Positions 21,190 to 33,269 of a stretch of DNA of 64,000 nt are shown here, in pieces. Every line of letters begins with the position of its first letter. Positions within the stretch are counted from its first letter, which is position 1. Location of the stretch: assembly GCF_964355755.1 (NCBI RefSeq), contig NC_092680.1, positions 5,805,001-5,869,000 on the forward strand, read 5' to 3'. The position numbers and the translations under genes were made by a program. This DNA comes from Antedon mediterranea (Eukaryota > Echinodermata > Crinoidea > Comatulida > Antedonidae). The notes beneath the pieces are model-generated. The model searched no databases. It was not told where the DNA came from and saw only the letters and a list, made by a program, of their open reading frames with translations.

Positions 21190-23823
21190 TCATGGTAATT
21201 TATGCAACGTCACTGAACAACAAGCCATTCCCGTGTAAGCTTTTGGAAAGTTGGGAAGTTCTAACCAATCATCTTTCTTCACGTCATAACACTCCACAGA
21301 ATCTAACCACTTCTCTGAATCCCAGCTGTATCCTCCAAGAATGTATATTCGATTCTTAACAACACATCCAGACGCTTCTGCCCGTGGGGTCGGGAGGTGA
21401 GTGACTGACATGGTCCATGTATCTGTAGCCGGATGGTATTTGTCAACCGCAGACATACAGTGTAAGTGGCCTTGGGTGTCCACAGTGGCTCCACCGATTA
21501 AGTACATAAAATGTCCGACAGGAAGTAGCATGGCAAAGAATCGCGAAGACGCAAGTGGAGACATCAACATCCATCGGTTACTGGTGCAATCAAACCTTTC
21601 TACTTTATTTGATAACTTTAGATTTCCTAAAGAAAAAAAACCAATGTTAAGAAAGCAGAAGTTTTAGAAAAAAAACCCGATATGACGGTATGGCCTACCA
21701 CGGCGATCAATGTTCCGAATGACTGCACTACTGTAGGCCTAATGTCATTTTAAAATTATGATTGCGTCAACCCTAACCTGAACCTCCAATTGCAAATATC
21801 CACTTAGAATGTGACTGGACAGCAATGCATCGTCTTGGTGAGCTCAATGATGCTACTGCCTCCCACTCATCAGATAGTGGATTGTAACGTTCGACATCCG
21901 CTAAAGATACACTATCGTTTACTCGCCCACCTATGGATTATCATACAAAAAAAGCAATTACTAATTCGATTCAATTATTAATATCATTTCGATTCTTTTG
22001 GTATTTGGATCATCGATTCTCATGAATTTTTTCGCCTAATGTTAAAATAGGATCAATAAGTAGAGGTTATAGTATAGTCTTACCAACAGCATAAATCTTC
22101 CCATCCAATACGCCCACTTGGAAGCTTTCACGAGCTCGTTTCATGTCTGCAATTTGGATCCAGGAATCCGTACGCGGATCATAACGAAATGCCGTTTTGA
22201 GTGGCACATCTTGTTTGTTAGTTGTCTCTCGGCCACCGATTATGTACAGGAAACCACCAAGATTTACCACTTAGCAGAGAAGAAATTTGTATTTTATACA
22301 GTATAAACTATAATTAGTACTCTTATGTTATAAAAAAATGAATATATTTAGATTCTGGCAAACTTTTGTTTGCAAACTCGAGCAAAGAAAATGTTTCTGA
22401 AGTTTGCTAAAGTTGCCAAAGCTTTTGATAGTCAATACTCTATACTCTGAAAACTTGAGTTTGAAAACTGATAATAATGATAATAATAATGTAAACAAAA
22501 GAGCTGCATCGATTGTGAAAGTTAGAGGGCATAGATTACAAGAGGAAGTAGAGATTGATATGTATTAAATGAGAGACTGTATGAAATTAAAAAATAATTT
22601 CCTTGCGACCTACCAGCATGATGATGCCTTGGCTGTATCATTTCTGTCAACGCACTCCAATTTTGTGTAATTGAATTAAAATAATGTATTGTCTGACACA
22701 CTGGCTCGTTGGCCAGTCTTGGATGGCCACCAACTGCCACAACCGTCGGAATCTTTAGCATCGACCTTGGAGCTGTTCTTGGAGACTGCAGAATACTCTG
22801 TCGAAGAGGAAGACAATGATAGTGCAGTGCTTCTTTCAAAAGTTCTTCGCATAGTGGAAACCTCAAAATCTTTGGTTCCACATGGTCAACCAAATCTGGC
22901 GGTTTGATCATAGGCAGACGAACATTCTCAAGTAAATTAAGTGCGTACTTCAGACGCGTATCATCCACATTAATCCATGACATAACAGCTTCAAACACCT
23001 GTAACTCACTATCCACAATAAGATCGTCTCTTGATATTAATAGCAACAGAGACTTGTAAGGAAGGAAATTGAAATCTTCACTTTTAGTTACAAATAAAAA
23101 GTTAGTAGCGATGACTTTACAAGCCGCTTCTTCGATATCTGGCATATTTTCAAAGTTTGAAATTAACGACAGTGTTTTCAAACAAGTTTCACGACACAAG
23201 TTGTCGTTCAGGTAATGACAACATATTTCAATCGCCAAGTTTATCTTTAGGTAATCTGCGGCTTTTAACAGTTCTTCGACATTGTTGAAGCTAACGTGGA
23301 GTTTAGTCGTGTAAATGAATTCAAGGAGCACACTTAACGTCTCATACTCAATGCCATGTAGACTATACTCAAACAACTCATCTTCGGAATCTTTTGTAAA
23401 CATTTGGCGGAAGAAATCACTGCAAGCAGACAATACCAACTTGTGCGCGCCAATTTTCTTTATATCTACAGCAAGTACTACGTCGTTGAGTTGCTTTTCT
23501 TTCCATAACTCAGCCATCACGTGAAGAACTGCAGATGCTTGACTACACTCGCAGGAATGTTTGCTTTGTGCTGCAGTCGCTTTGTCTGGCCATTCGTCTT
23601 TCCAGTGATGTATGCCATTGTGGTAAATTCGTGGTCTGTATTTACTGCTTTCCTCGTGAGAACAGGTGGCCACGCCATGTCGACTTACAGCTGTAAGTGT
23701 ATTTCCCGGACCTGTACCGGTACCAGTTGTTAAGGCTAGCAGGCCTCTTTTTGTCGAATAACGAGGTGCTCTGTCACTGATGAAACTTTTTTGGCTTAAA
23801 TGTTGATTGTTTGATAAATTCAT
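21190..23823 (-). CDS. BTB-BACK-Kelch protein (KLHL family), four exons
   Basis: Exons on the minus strand: 23823-22614, 22269-22084, 21930-21778, 21626-21190; phases agree and give about 661 residues. After a divergent N-terminal 90 residues comes a BTB domain (about 105-210; LNDVVLAVDIKKIGAHKLVLSACS is its core, quoted in part: GAHKLVLSACSDFF), a BACK domain (about 210-345) and six Kelch blades (about 360-655) with repeated GG plus Y/W spacing (YIIGG, YAVGG, FAIGG, YLIGG, YILGG). KLHL proteins are substrate adaptors for CUL3 ubiquitin ligases, recruiting CUL3 through BTB-BACK and substrate through the propeller. I cannot assign a specific vertebrate KLHL. The donor of exon 3 has two in-frame options 6 nt apart (GGA G|gttcag or TCA G|gttagg). 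Confidence 0.9.
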
Positions 23824-24336
23824 TTTACCATCATTGCGTTAGACATTTTATTAATACTGATAACTTAATCCAGGTTAAGTATCTTTAGTTCGCGCGCATT
23901 TGTTTCAGGGATGTTGTCATGGGGCTCGAGCGTACTGCAACTAATGGCGCAATACGCGCATTATAAAAACAATTCCAAACCTGATAACGTTGACAGGCTT
24001 CTGTTTCTGTTTACAACATTTTTAATACATCTGCTGCAGAAGTGTACTGCTTTACGATTTATGTTATATTTTACAAAAATTCTAGACATGGTGAGTGGCC
24101 AGAATCCACCTCATCCTATCCAATCCCCTCCACCATCAAGAACCACCACCACCAACACCACACCACCAAGTTAAGTTAAGCACGCCCTAAAAAAAGTTTT
24201 AGCTAAAATGTATATAGAGGGCGCTATATAGATTCTGGATTGATTTTTGATGCCCTGGCTACCTGATGCTTTTTCTCTGACTTAACCTCCTTGGCCTGGC
24301 CTTTTAGTAGAAAAATAGGCTAGCTTATATGTAATA
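23824..24336. other. divergent intergenic region between KLHL and TPGS2
   Basis: Head-to-head arrangement, about 510 bp apart, so probably a shared promoter region. A plus-strand open frame of 87 codons here has no family resemblance and ends in a CCACCA microsatellite; I do not call it a gene. Confidence 0.45.
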
Positions 24337-27300
24337 ATGAGTGACTCTTCCGGTTTACCTCCTGATCTCTTTGATCGACTAACCCTGAGTGTAGTTAAAT
24401 CATTAGGTAGGCTAAATATAAATATCTACTACTAGTCTAGTAGTACTAGCTAGGCTAGAGGGCCTACTAATCCGTCCCATACTACCTAGGCCTAGCTAGC
24501 CTAGGCCTACTACTAGGCTAGGGCTCCTCTATATATATAAGCTAGGACTAGGAGGGCCTATTTAGCTAAGCCTAGGCCTATATGCTAGGCCTAGCTACTG
24601 GGCCCACACAACAGACAATACATACTGTTTTATCCCACCTAGCTAGGCCTACCAAAAACACCTAGCTAGGCCTAGGCCTAGCTACTTCTAGCTAGGTAGA
24701 GGTTTAGATAGCGTAGATAGAGGTGCCTGTTTTAGAGAAGGCAAAAGAAGAGGAGAAGTAGTACATTATTAGTCATTATGACAGTACTGTATTTATTTAT
24801 CATACATATTTTCACAATGAAAAGAACATACCAATTTTAAACTTTTTAAACTTGTTATTTTTAAAATTGAAATGCATTGAATAAGAAATGAAATTATATT
24901 ATATAAAATAATAATAAATTATTTAATTATAATAATATTTAATAATCATGACTTTTAAATTTAGAAATGGCGAAAATGTGTCTAGGCTTAGCGCATCCCA
25001 TTAAAAAAAAATGCGAAAAACGTGACCAAATAGGCCTACATAAAAATGAACATTTGATGTTTTAAATATGAAATGTTTCCATTTTTTATAAGATGATTTT
25101 TTGTTTACTACTGATAGAAAAAAGACTAGGAGTATCAGACATATGTTTGAAAGAGATACCAGCTGCAGAGCGCCACCTTGTGTTATCGTGGGAACAGCGC
25201 AACTCATGCATTCTACCAGACGATCTTAAAAGATTCTATTTAACATCAAATGGATTTCATCTGCAGTGGTGTGTTAAATTTGAAGGTATTGAGACTTTTT
25301 AAAATAATGGTAATAAAAAGTATTGAACCAAAACATATATTTGTAATTAATAATTAGTAAATTATAAATACTTGGGAATAGCTCAAATATTTTAATTTCA
25401 ATCACATGTTTGCTGACAATCATGTGACAACTCACTTCCTGTGCTCTGATTAAAGTTGTTGTGAAATTCTTTGCTTTGCAAGAAGTAGAATCTAATTCAC
25501 TGAATGAAAAAACACACGTAGAATGCGAATATGCATGCGTGATGACGCTTTTGATTCTGCTGTTTGAAATCAGGTGATTAGAACATGTAATACATTATAC
25601 TGTATTAACTATATACCTGTGCACATATGCAAATTATTAGCATCTCTTCTGCATCCAGGTGCCACTGTGTTTATGTAAATTCTGTTTCTTTAGATCAACC
25701 ATTTCATTTGGGACTTATGGAAATAAATCCAATTGAGAAAGTTGCGAAACTCGCAGGTGGAAGGAACACATCAAATCTGCCCTCACTAGCAGACGTTGAT
25801 TACAACACTGATGATGATGACGAGACAGAGTATCTGAGTCATGGAAGAAAACAGCCGCATTTTGATCTACGTAGTCGTGTGTTTGAACTAGACCCTTGTA
25901 ATGGCTATGGAAAAACATGTTTAGTTTACAACAATACAACACAAGGTTTGAGTATATGAAAATGTCAACAACACATTTTTCATAGTTTTAATTTCCACTA
26001 GTTTGTGGTTTATTAATAGAAAGATTCTAGAAAGAAAGTGGGTAGGGTATTTAGGCAGTACTTAAAATATGAAATGTACTATTGTATAACCAGGTTTTGG
26101 CAACATCCACCACTGCTGATCTACAGTATTACTAACAAAAACAATTCTCAGGACTCGCCCCAGTACGTTTGCTAAGTTTAATGCCCAGTGGCATAACGCA
26201 GAGGCATGAGGCCCCTGGTTTATGGACCCTATGTGGCCTTCCAACACTGGAGGTTTCTGACGCCCTGCTCAGGGGCCTCATAAGCTCCGGTCCCCCCATA
26301 AGCTCAGGTACCCCCCATAAACTCAGGTCCCCCCCTCCCCCATAAGCGCCGGGCCCTTGGGTTTAGCTCATAGATACTCTATCTATTTAGAATAAAATAA
26401 CCATGAACTTTTTACTTTATTTCGTTCATTCTTTTTTTGTTAGGTGTACCAGCCACTGATTCCGACATCTGGTTTCTGGACCGTTCTCTTCATTGGCACT
26501 TTATAGCAGATACATTCAGCCAATACTTCCGATTAATGATCATGAACCTGGGCCTGCCTTTATGGCATTTTACTCTCACTGATATTGGCTTACCAAATCA
26601 TGCGCAGGTTGGTATTAAAGATGTTTTAGATGAATAATAATCATGCAGTGCAGAGAAATAAAGTGGTCACAAGAAAAGGGAACAATCTATGTTCAAGCCA
26701 CTGGGTTGTCAAAGGCCTTTGTGAAAAAGTTGTCAGGTTGAAACCTATACCAACCGTACTGTTGTATGTTTGTTGTCATTCCATACATTTATTTCAATGG
26801 TCATGCTCCAGAACTGCGCTCTCTGTGAGAATAGTCTTGTACCGAAGGGAGGTCACCCAGTACAGTATATAAAAAAATACTTTAATTAATAATTTTTAGC
26901 AATGGTTTTACATGTATGCACCTCTGCAATTAAACGTAGAAGTTCATCAAGAGTCAAAGAAAAGTTCTACAAACAAGAACTTGGAAGAAGTGAGCAATAA
27001 AATAGACGTCAATAAAGTGTTCAAAGGGAAGAGTGACAAAAAGTAATGTTTATATTTTCAAAATTTTCCTAAAAAATCCTCCTTAACTTTTAATTGTAAG
27101 TTTACCATTTGAATATAAAACTTCCAATAATGAACTTGTACAGTAATAATAGTTTTCCTTCATTGTGATCCTATCAACATCTTAAAATAATATATGTTGT
27201 CAAAAATTTATCATGTGTGCAGTGTTTAGTGACATCTTGGTTGTTATACCCTATACCGTATGCTAGCTGTTTTCAAACCAGAATATCTATATTTCACGGA

Positions 27301-27599
27301 AAGAGGTTCTTGGACTTCACATTTTTTTTAAAACTATTTGTTTTTATGCATTTACTTATTTACTCAATTTATTTAGATCAAAGTCATTAGCATCTGTTAC
27401 ATCTAAGAAGAAGACATCTTCGTCAAAGTAAGGAATGATTTAAATAACATAACAATAAAGAAGTATTATTTAATATTTTGTTGATATTAACCAACTTTTT
27501 TCATGGCTGAAGATGTTGATGATTTTTAATAAAGTGCCATCTATTTATTGTTTTAGGTTAGCAAGTGTGAGAGCGACATTATCATCAAAAGTAAGGTAG
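24337..27599 (+). CDS. TPGS2: tubulin polyglutamylase complex subunit 2
   Basis: Exons 24337-24406, 25118-25285, 25694-25945, 26444-26607, 26900-27042, 27377-27427, 27557-27599; phases agree and give about 297 residues (human about 300). Family landmarks: PAAERHLVLSWEQRN, DDLKRFYLTSNGFHLQW, FDLRSRVFELDPCNGYGKTC, DIWFLDRSLHWHFIADTF, YFRLMIMNLGLPLWH and the basic C-terminal KVFKGKSDKK tail. TPGS2 is a non-catalytic, SMI1/KNR4-like subunit of the TTLL1 polyglutamylase complex that modifies tubulin in cilia and neurons. The last exon either stops at TAG 27597-27599 or could splice at the overlapping GTAAGG; I chose the stop. The upstream intron contains the CTAGGCCT-rich block. Confidence 0.93.
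24465..24715. repeat. palindromic CTAG/GGCCTA low-complexity block
   Basis: Dense overlapping CTAGGCCTAG, AGCTAGG and CCTAGGC words, all self-complementary. Similar blocks occur at about 45255-45350, 60475-60745, 61195-61348 and 62115-62190, always outside exons. Confidence 0.75.
26180..26372. repeat. dispersed repeat with CCCCATAAGCTC units
   Basis: Begins near CCAGTGGCATAACGC and includes three or four copies of CCCCCCATAA(G/A)CTCAGGT. Related wording (GGGCCC(C)TGGGTTTAGC, TTATGCCACTGG) occurs at 57360-57475 and around 40186-40480. TPGS2 intron. Confidence 0.5.
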
Positions 27600-28252
27600 T
27601 ACTTGAGAAGTCTATAAGCAGTGTTACACGGCAAGACATGATTTGATGTGCAATTCAAAGGGCTCCCTATACTAGGAATGTAAAAATATAGGCTATAGGA
27701 GTACAAATGTGTATTCAATATATATATAATTTGATCTCTTTACCGCGCCAATTTCTGGTTCAAACCTTGGTCGGGGCGGCTTTTTCACAGATATCTTCAT
27801 CTTTACTGTCTATAAATTATTTCAATTTCTAGTATATCATTGGGTGGTTTAAAGTTTATCTATGCCTGTCAAATTAATGTATATTGTTTAAATTAATTAA
27901 TACATTTTCAGTGTATCACCTGGCGGTTTAGAATTTGTTCTGTGCCCCATATCTCTATTTATTGTCTTTTTTATATATATCAAGTAGTATACGTATGAAA
28001 CGCCATATGTGCCAAAATATTTATCTTTTTACTAATATTAAGTCAAAACTCTGTCTGGAACCCAGACTAGTGTTGTTTATATATTTACACACACATGTAA
28101 ACAGAGAAAAATAAAGAACAACATAAACTGTACATTTTTATTTGTTTATTTTTCATATTTTGAAATTTGTACAACTAGAGAATACTGTATGTCTACAGTA
28201 TATTAAAAAAGGTTAAATAAATGACTGTATTTTACAATTGATACCTTTTTCT
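27600..28252. other. convergent 3' regions of TPGS2 and SUPT7L
   Basis: AATAAA at 28110-28115 on the plus strand and TTTATT (minus-strand AATAAA) at 28145-28150 lie only about 30 bp apart, so the two transcripts probably end close to each other or overlap tail-to-tail. No other feature seen. Confidence 0.55.
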
Positions 28253-31200
28253 TCATTTCTTCCTCCTAAAATAAATAAAAAAACATTTATTTAGTCAAAT
28301 TCCAGGCATAAACAAACATTTTAAAATTCCAACAAAATAGGTAAAATTTACATATTTATATTGTGGTAAATATCTTTCATCTCAAGACACGGTTTCATAA
28401 TACAGTACATTATGTTAATTCCAATTAAAATCCAACAAGTTTTAAATACTGCACAATACTACAATCAACTTACTTTTTTCTTGGATTACCAACACTAACT
28501 GGAGAAAGAGCATCTAAATTAGATGACCCAGAAGGTGAAGGGCCAAGGGTCAAACTATCACTATCATTCTATGAATAGAAAGTAAAACAATCTTTACATT
28601 GAAGAATAATAATAATATTATTTTAGGGAACTTTTGATTTCTGACAAACTAGCCTAGGATGGACCTAATCTGCCAAAACTGCATCAAGGAATCAAGTGAC
28701 CTAGGAAACGCATCCCATGCCCTTGCACCTAGGTCATGGGTCATAGCAAATCAAATCAAGGGTTACCTGTGAATTTCTGTCTGTACTATCGTTAGCACTT
28801 GAGTCTTTGTCTGCATTTTCAAGTTTTATCTGCCCTTCCAGCCACTGAGCAGCGTCATTGTCTTCACTGGTGCTAGCAGCCGTCCTTGTGTTTTCCTCCA
28901 TCTCTAGTGCTGTCAGATTCTGGAAGGTTATCCCAGGGGTACTGGCATCTGGTAACTGATCAAGGAGATCGGGAAAGTTGTCCGAAAACTGGATATCGGA
29001 ACATGGTTCCTGGTTTACTCTGGGTAGTAAAAATAATACGGTATTTACATAACCATCATAAATTTACTTTCAAATGAATTTCTTGTTCAAAAATGATAAA
29101 AAAGGGTTCTACTTAGCAAATTTATTTTAAAAAATCAACTGAAACTTACCGGGATGATGGTTCTACTGGATGTCTGATAGGGTTCTATGTAGTAAAGTAA
29201 CATCATAATATTAGCATACAAAATATGAGTAAAAATAATTCTTTTACACAAAACAATATTTAATCTAATATAGAATACAGTTAATTCTGAAAAATTTTGA
29301 ATAGGTTTTTGGCAGATCACATGGCTAAAATTGTAAAATAAAGTGCTGAACTTAATGATCTATCTTAAGCTCAAACTAGTTTGACAAAAAAGTGTAAGTG
29401 TGATGTACCCAAATATGGTAGTTATATGCCCATATATGGGCACATCACATTCTTTTGTCACATAAAGTTTGATAGTGTAGCTTTAGGAATTTCATCTGTG
29501 ATATACGTAACCATTGAAGCATCTTTGCAATTTCCGCGGGACTCCCTTTGGATCTGCCTATGTAAAAATAACTTCACATATTTATTTAATTAAAAACTTA
29601 CAATTAAACTTTGATATTGGTCTTGCAATTTGTTATTCTTTCTTTCAATGAAATCATGATAATCTTTAATTCTTGTTTTCCAAAACTGATACAGCACTTC
29701 TGTATTTTCAATGTTGCTATCTTTGAAGACGTCGGTTAAAACATCCTGAAAACTTGTCGTGCCGTACATTGCTTCCCGATCCACGGCTAATCGCAATCGT
29801 TTGCAGAATTTTAAGTAGTATTCATGAAGTAGATCTGTTAGACATTCCAATGCTGATTCCTGACACACTGAAAATAACAATTGTGTTTGTCAACCATATT
29901 GCATTTTAAAAAGTATGAAAGAATATGGACATAAATATAATTGTCAGTGGCGGATCCATGATTTTAAAACAAGGGGAGGTTGGCACAGGGTCTAGAAATT
30001 TTGATATAAGCACTGAATTTAACCATTTTATTCGTCAAATGGGGTTATATACTGGAGTGTATTACAATAATGCGGTGGACATAAATTATTGTGACAAATA
30101 GTAATACAAATATTTTAATATTGTGTTATGTGCTACATTTGTTTTCGCCAATATATTACTATTGAGAAAATCATTATAAAAAGAAATTTACTTTCAAAAC
30201 CTGAATGAGCACTTATAGTGGCAACTGCTCTCCTCAACAGTTGCCTAGTAACACTGTCATCAATTCTAATCGTGCCTTCATCATGCAATAATGGTAGTGA
30301 CCTATAATAACAAATAAGGAATACTAATTTAACTATTATATCTTTATATTAAATATTTATCATTAACTGTAAAAATAAAAAGGGTTAGAGTTAATATAAT
30401 GAAAATAATATTTTAATAAAATATATTATATTATTACAATTAATTAGGGTTGATTAGTAAAACTTTATTGATCATAATTGATAATGTTTCTAATATTATA
30501 TAATTATTATTGTACTTTAATTATTAATATTATATATATTACAGTATATTATATATGTTATTATATTACAATATTATTATTTTGTAGTACACTATACACT
30601 ATTTTCCTCTATTGTATTAGTATAGGAATTGCAATACAGACATAATAGGGAGGTTTCGCAACCTTACGAATACGATAACGAAAACGGATACATCATGCAT
30701 TTGTGAAACTTTTGAGCTGATCCCCATTTCATATTCGTAAAGCGTATTTGTGTTGACGAATATCACCAGTCATATTCGTAACTACAAAACGAGTATAGTT
30801 TTTTATCTATTTTGCACATTTTGCATTTGAATCAGGAATGATTCATAATTATAATATAATACTAGATTTATTGAAAGTAATTTACTAAAGTAATTTACTA
30901 AAATGCCAAGTCAATTTTGATAAATAGCAGTTTTTAAAGTCCTCACTCGCTTTGATGTTATGCTAGGCCTAGACAGCCAAGCACCAAGCAACACGTACCT
31001 GCGCTTCGCTCAAATTTACCGCAGTCATATTTTGAACGCGCCTCAATATTTCGTTGCCGTGCGAAACAGATTTTTTTATGGCTTACGAAAACGAATACGT
31101 GTGCGTGACGTATCCGTTTTCGTTATCGTATTCGTAAGATTGCGAAACCTCTCTATTGTTAGTACAGTAGTTACAAATTCAAGATTATTAATTTATATAT

Positions 31201-32537
31201 AGCATTTGTACAGAAGAATTAATTTAAAAGTAGATAAAAATCTGTGATAATACCATATGTGGCTCTGTGGTCTAGTGGTATGATACTCGCCCAGTAAGCA
31301 AGAGGTTGCAGGTTCGAATCCCACCAGAGACATTTTTTCATACAACTAAAAAATACGGAACTTTCGCCAATGAGCTATGCTCGACGCGATTATGAGATCA
31401 TGTTCCGAATTTTAGCACTGTTTCTATAATTTACAGTATGATTTATATAAAAATGAACTAACCTATTTTCAGATGTTTCCATTTTATTAGCAACCTTTAT
31501 TGATCCTAACACAGGGCTTGGAGGAATGTTTGGTGTTCTTCGTTCTATATCGATTTTCTGAAAGAAAAAAATTAAAAATAAAGAAAAACACTTTACTAAC
31601 ATCTGATCAAAAGAATAAAATATGGGCAACTCATCGCTACTAATGATACAAAAATTGTTGTGGAGCTGTAGCTTGGTGGTTAACATGCTCGCCTTCCAAT
31701 CCCAATGGTCCAGGCTTCCTAAATCTCTGTCTACACTTGACACACTACTTGACAAAAACAGTGTGAGGTGCCCAAATATGATAGTGATAAGCCCAAATAT
31801 GGTAGTGATATGAAATTATCATGTCTATATATGGAAACATCACATTTTGTTATCACATACAGTTTGATAGTGTAGATAGAGCTTTATTCCCAAAATGAAA
31901 CTTAGTTGATATGCATGATATAAAGTAGTTTATCTATCATGTTGGTTGATGAGTTACTTGCTGTTTGTGAACAAACATAATTGTTTTAAATGATACCAAT
32001 GTATACCTCTGCATGTGACAGTTGTCCATTGGCATTTTTCAGTTGTTGATTATGTTTTAAAAGTTGGATTGTGTGAAGGCTAATATAGTCTGGTCTACAC
32101 AAGTCGGGATGCAGTCTATAGTAAAATAAAACAATACACAAAGAAAATAGCGAGAATGGTTTTTCTTTACACACATCATTATGTGATTATATGATCTCTC
32201 TCTACGTAAACATTAGAAATTTAGAAATCCTCTTAAATATTAGTAGAAAAAATAATGTTAAATATCTTTATTTCAAAATATGGTGGGCAAAAAAGCAATT
32301 TTCACTCATAATGGTTTATTTTTTGTACATTTTGAGAGACCCTATAGAGAGACCAAAAAAATAACAATGGGGTTTGAGGTAAATAATTCCTTACAATGTT
32401 GGTTGTTTACGTGTAGATGGTTGTTGAAGATGAGAAACATCCAAGTGTAGAGGCTGAAGTTTAGTGAACGACAACTTCACATCCATGAATTTACTTCCAG
32501 ATTTTGCCGGAGGCAGCTCTCCCCAAAGACTGTTCAT
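28253..32537 (-). CDS. SUPT7L: STAGA/SAGA complex 65-kDa subunit gamma (SUPT7L)
   Basis: Minus-strand exons: 32537-32395, 32115-32007, 31557-31463, 30301-30192, 29867-29602, 29184-29150, 29019-28767, 28568-28474, 28265-28253; phases agree, about 371 residues (human 414). The start MNSLWGELPP matches the family. Other landmarks are LHTIQLLKHNQQL, the histone-fold core (ESALECLTDLLHEYYLKF, CKRLRLAVDREA), FWKTRIKDYHDF and the basic end NPRKKRKK. The last 13-nt exon supplies RKK and the stop; reading through the preceding donor would instead stop after one extra lysine. SUPT7L pairs through its histone fold within the SAGA core and acts in chromatin-coupled transcription. Introns contain a tRNA-like sequence, two MITEs and a 506-bp inverted-repeat element. 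Confidence 0.92.
29366..29486. mobile_element. palindromic MITE, AAGCTCTGTCTACA family, shortened
   Basis: Interior and inner TIR halves (CAAACTAGTTTGAC, GATAGTGTAG) are present; both outermost ends are trimmed. It lies in a SUPT7L intron. Confidence 0.7.
30648..31153. mobile_element. 506-bp non-autonomous element with long TIRs
   Basis: About 45-bp terminal inverted repeats: left GGGAGGTTTCGCAACCTTAC then GAATACGATAACGAAAAC; the right end is the complement with few changes. TA flanks both ends (30646-30647, 31154-31155). A CGAAT/ACGAATA-rich interior encodes nothing recognisable. In a SUPT7L intron. Confidence 0.8.
31261..31331 (+). pseudogene. tRNA-like sequence (Pro-type body, AGT anticodon position)
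   Basis: Good Pol III box A (TGGTCTAGTGG) and box B (GGTTCGAATCC), CTCGC/GCAAG anticodon stem and a run of six T just downstream. The acceptor stem has one mismatch, the T-stem two, and position 33 is C rather than T. The body resembles tRNA-Pro while the loop would read Thr. Best read as a tRNA pseudogene or young SINE head that might still be transcribed. Confidence 0.5.
31721..31884. mobile_element. palindromic MITE inserted in a tRNA-like SINE head
   Basis: TIRs AAATCTCTGTCTACACTT and GATAGTGTAGATAGAGCTT. It interrupts a tRNA-like sequence at about 31662-31715 (GTAGCTTGGTGGTTAA resembles a box A). Confidence 0.7.
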
Positions 32538-33269
32538 AATCTGAAATAAAATACAATTTAGCAACCATGATCACTTCCTCTATTTTAGTATTTAATGTAC
32601 CGACACTGTGAGACTTGCATACCGTAAACATAAATAAACATTCTGCTGGTCTCAGCGTGGCCTAGGAATTTCCAACTGGGATTTTCAGAGGATTTTAGCC
32701 CTAAATTATATTCTAAAATTGAGCTTTATACTATTTAATATTTGATGATCATTTTTTAATACTGAATAATTTGCTACAAAGCACAAAATGTAAGCTTAGG
32801 CCTACCTGGGCTAGGCCTAGCGTCGTGTGTGTTTACTTTTTTTCTGTTCAACTCTTCTTTTACAAATTCAGCATGGCGCCCTCTATCCTCTCAACCATGG
32901 ATAGGGGGAATTCCCATTTAATGTCAGTCGCGGTAAAAACATGTTTTGTTGATCTTGTTTGAAACTTTCCACTGCGGCGAAGCCTATGATTGATTATTTG
33001 TGGTAATTGATTATTGTGGTATGTTAAAGGAAAAAATCATTAATAATATAGGAATTTAAACAAACATTATTATGTAAATAAATTGTTGATGGTGGTGGGC
33101 CACAGACCATGGTCCATGCATGTGGAGGTAACTCCATGCCATGATGGACCATCCATCATGCACAGGCGGCTTATAGACAGATCACAGAAATGCTGTTTTA
33201 TTATAGTATCACACAATGCTTACATTAACATTCAGTTAACTCTCTGTAGGTCGACAGTGCTGTGGAAAG
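32538..33269. other. divergent region between SUPT7L and POLI
   Basis: Holds an acceptor-like TTTCAG immediately upstream of the SUPT7L start on the minus strand, so a 5' untranslated exon probably lies here. ATGGCGCC at about 32874 and a palindromic patch CCATGG/CCATCC at 33090-33155 are visible. A bidirectional promoter is likely but not shown. Confidence 0.45.

Noticed and set aside
23911-24174. 87-codon open frame in the KLHL/TPGS2 divergent region
   Set aside because: Lies where a promoter is expected, ends in a CCACCA microsatellite, and shows no domain.
26640-26875. Possible H/ACA snoRNA in the TPGS2 intron (GGT/ACC and CTCC/GGGAG stems before CAGTACAGTA)
   Set aside because: No convincing H box between two hairpins; the fold could be chance. 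Not called without an RNA predictor.
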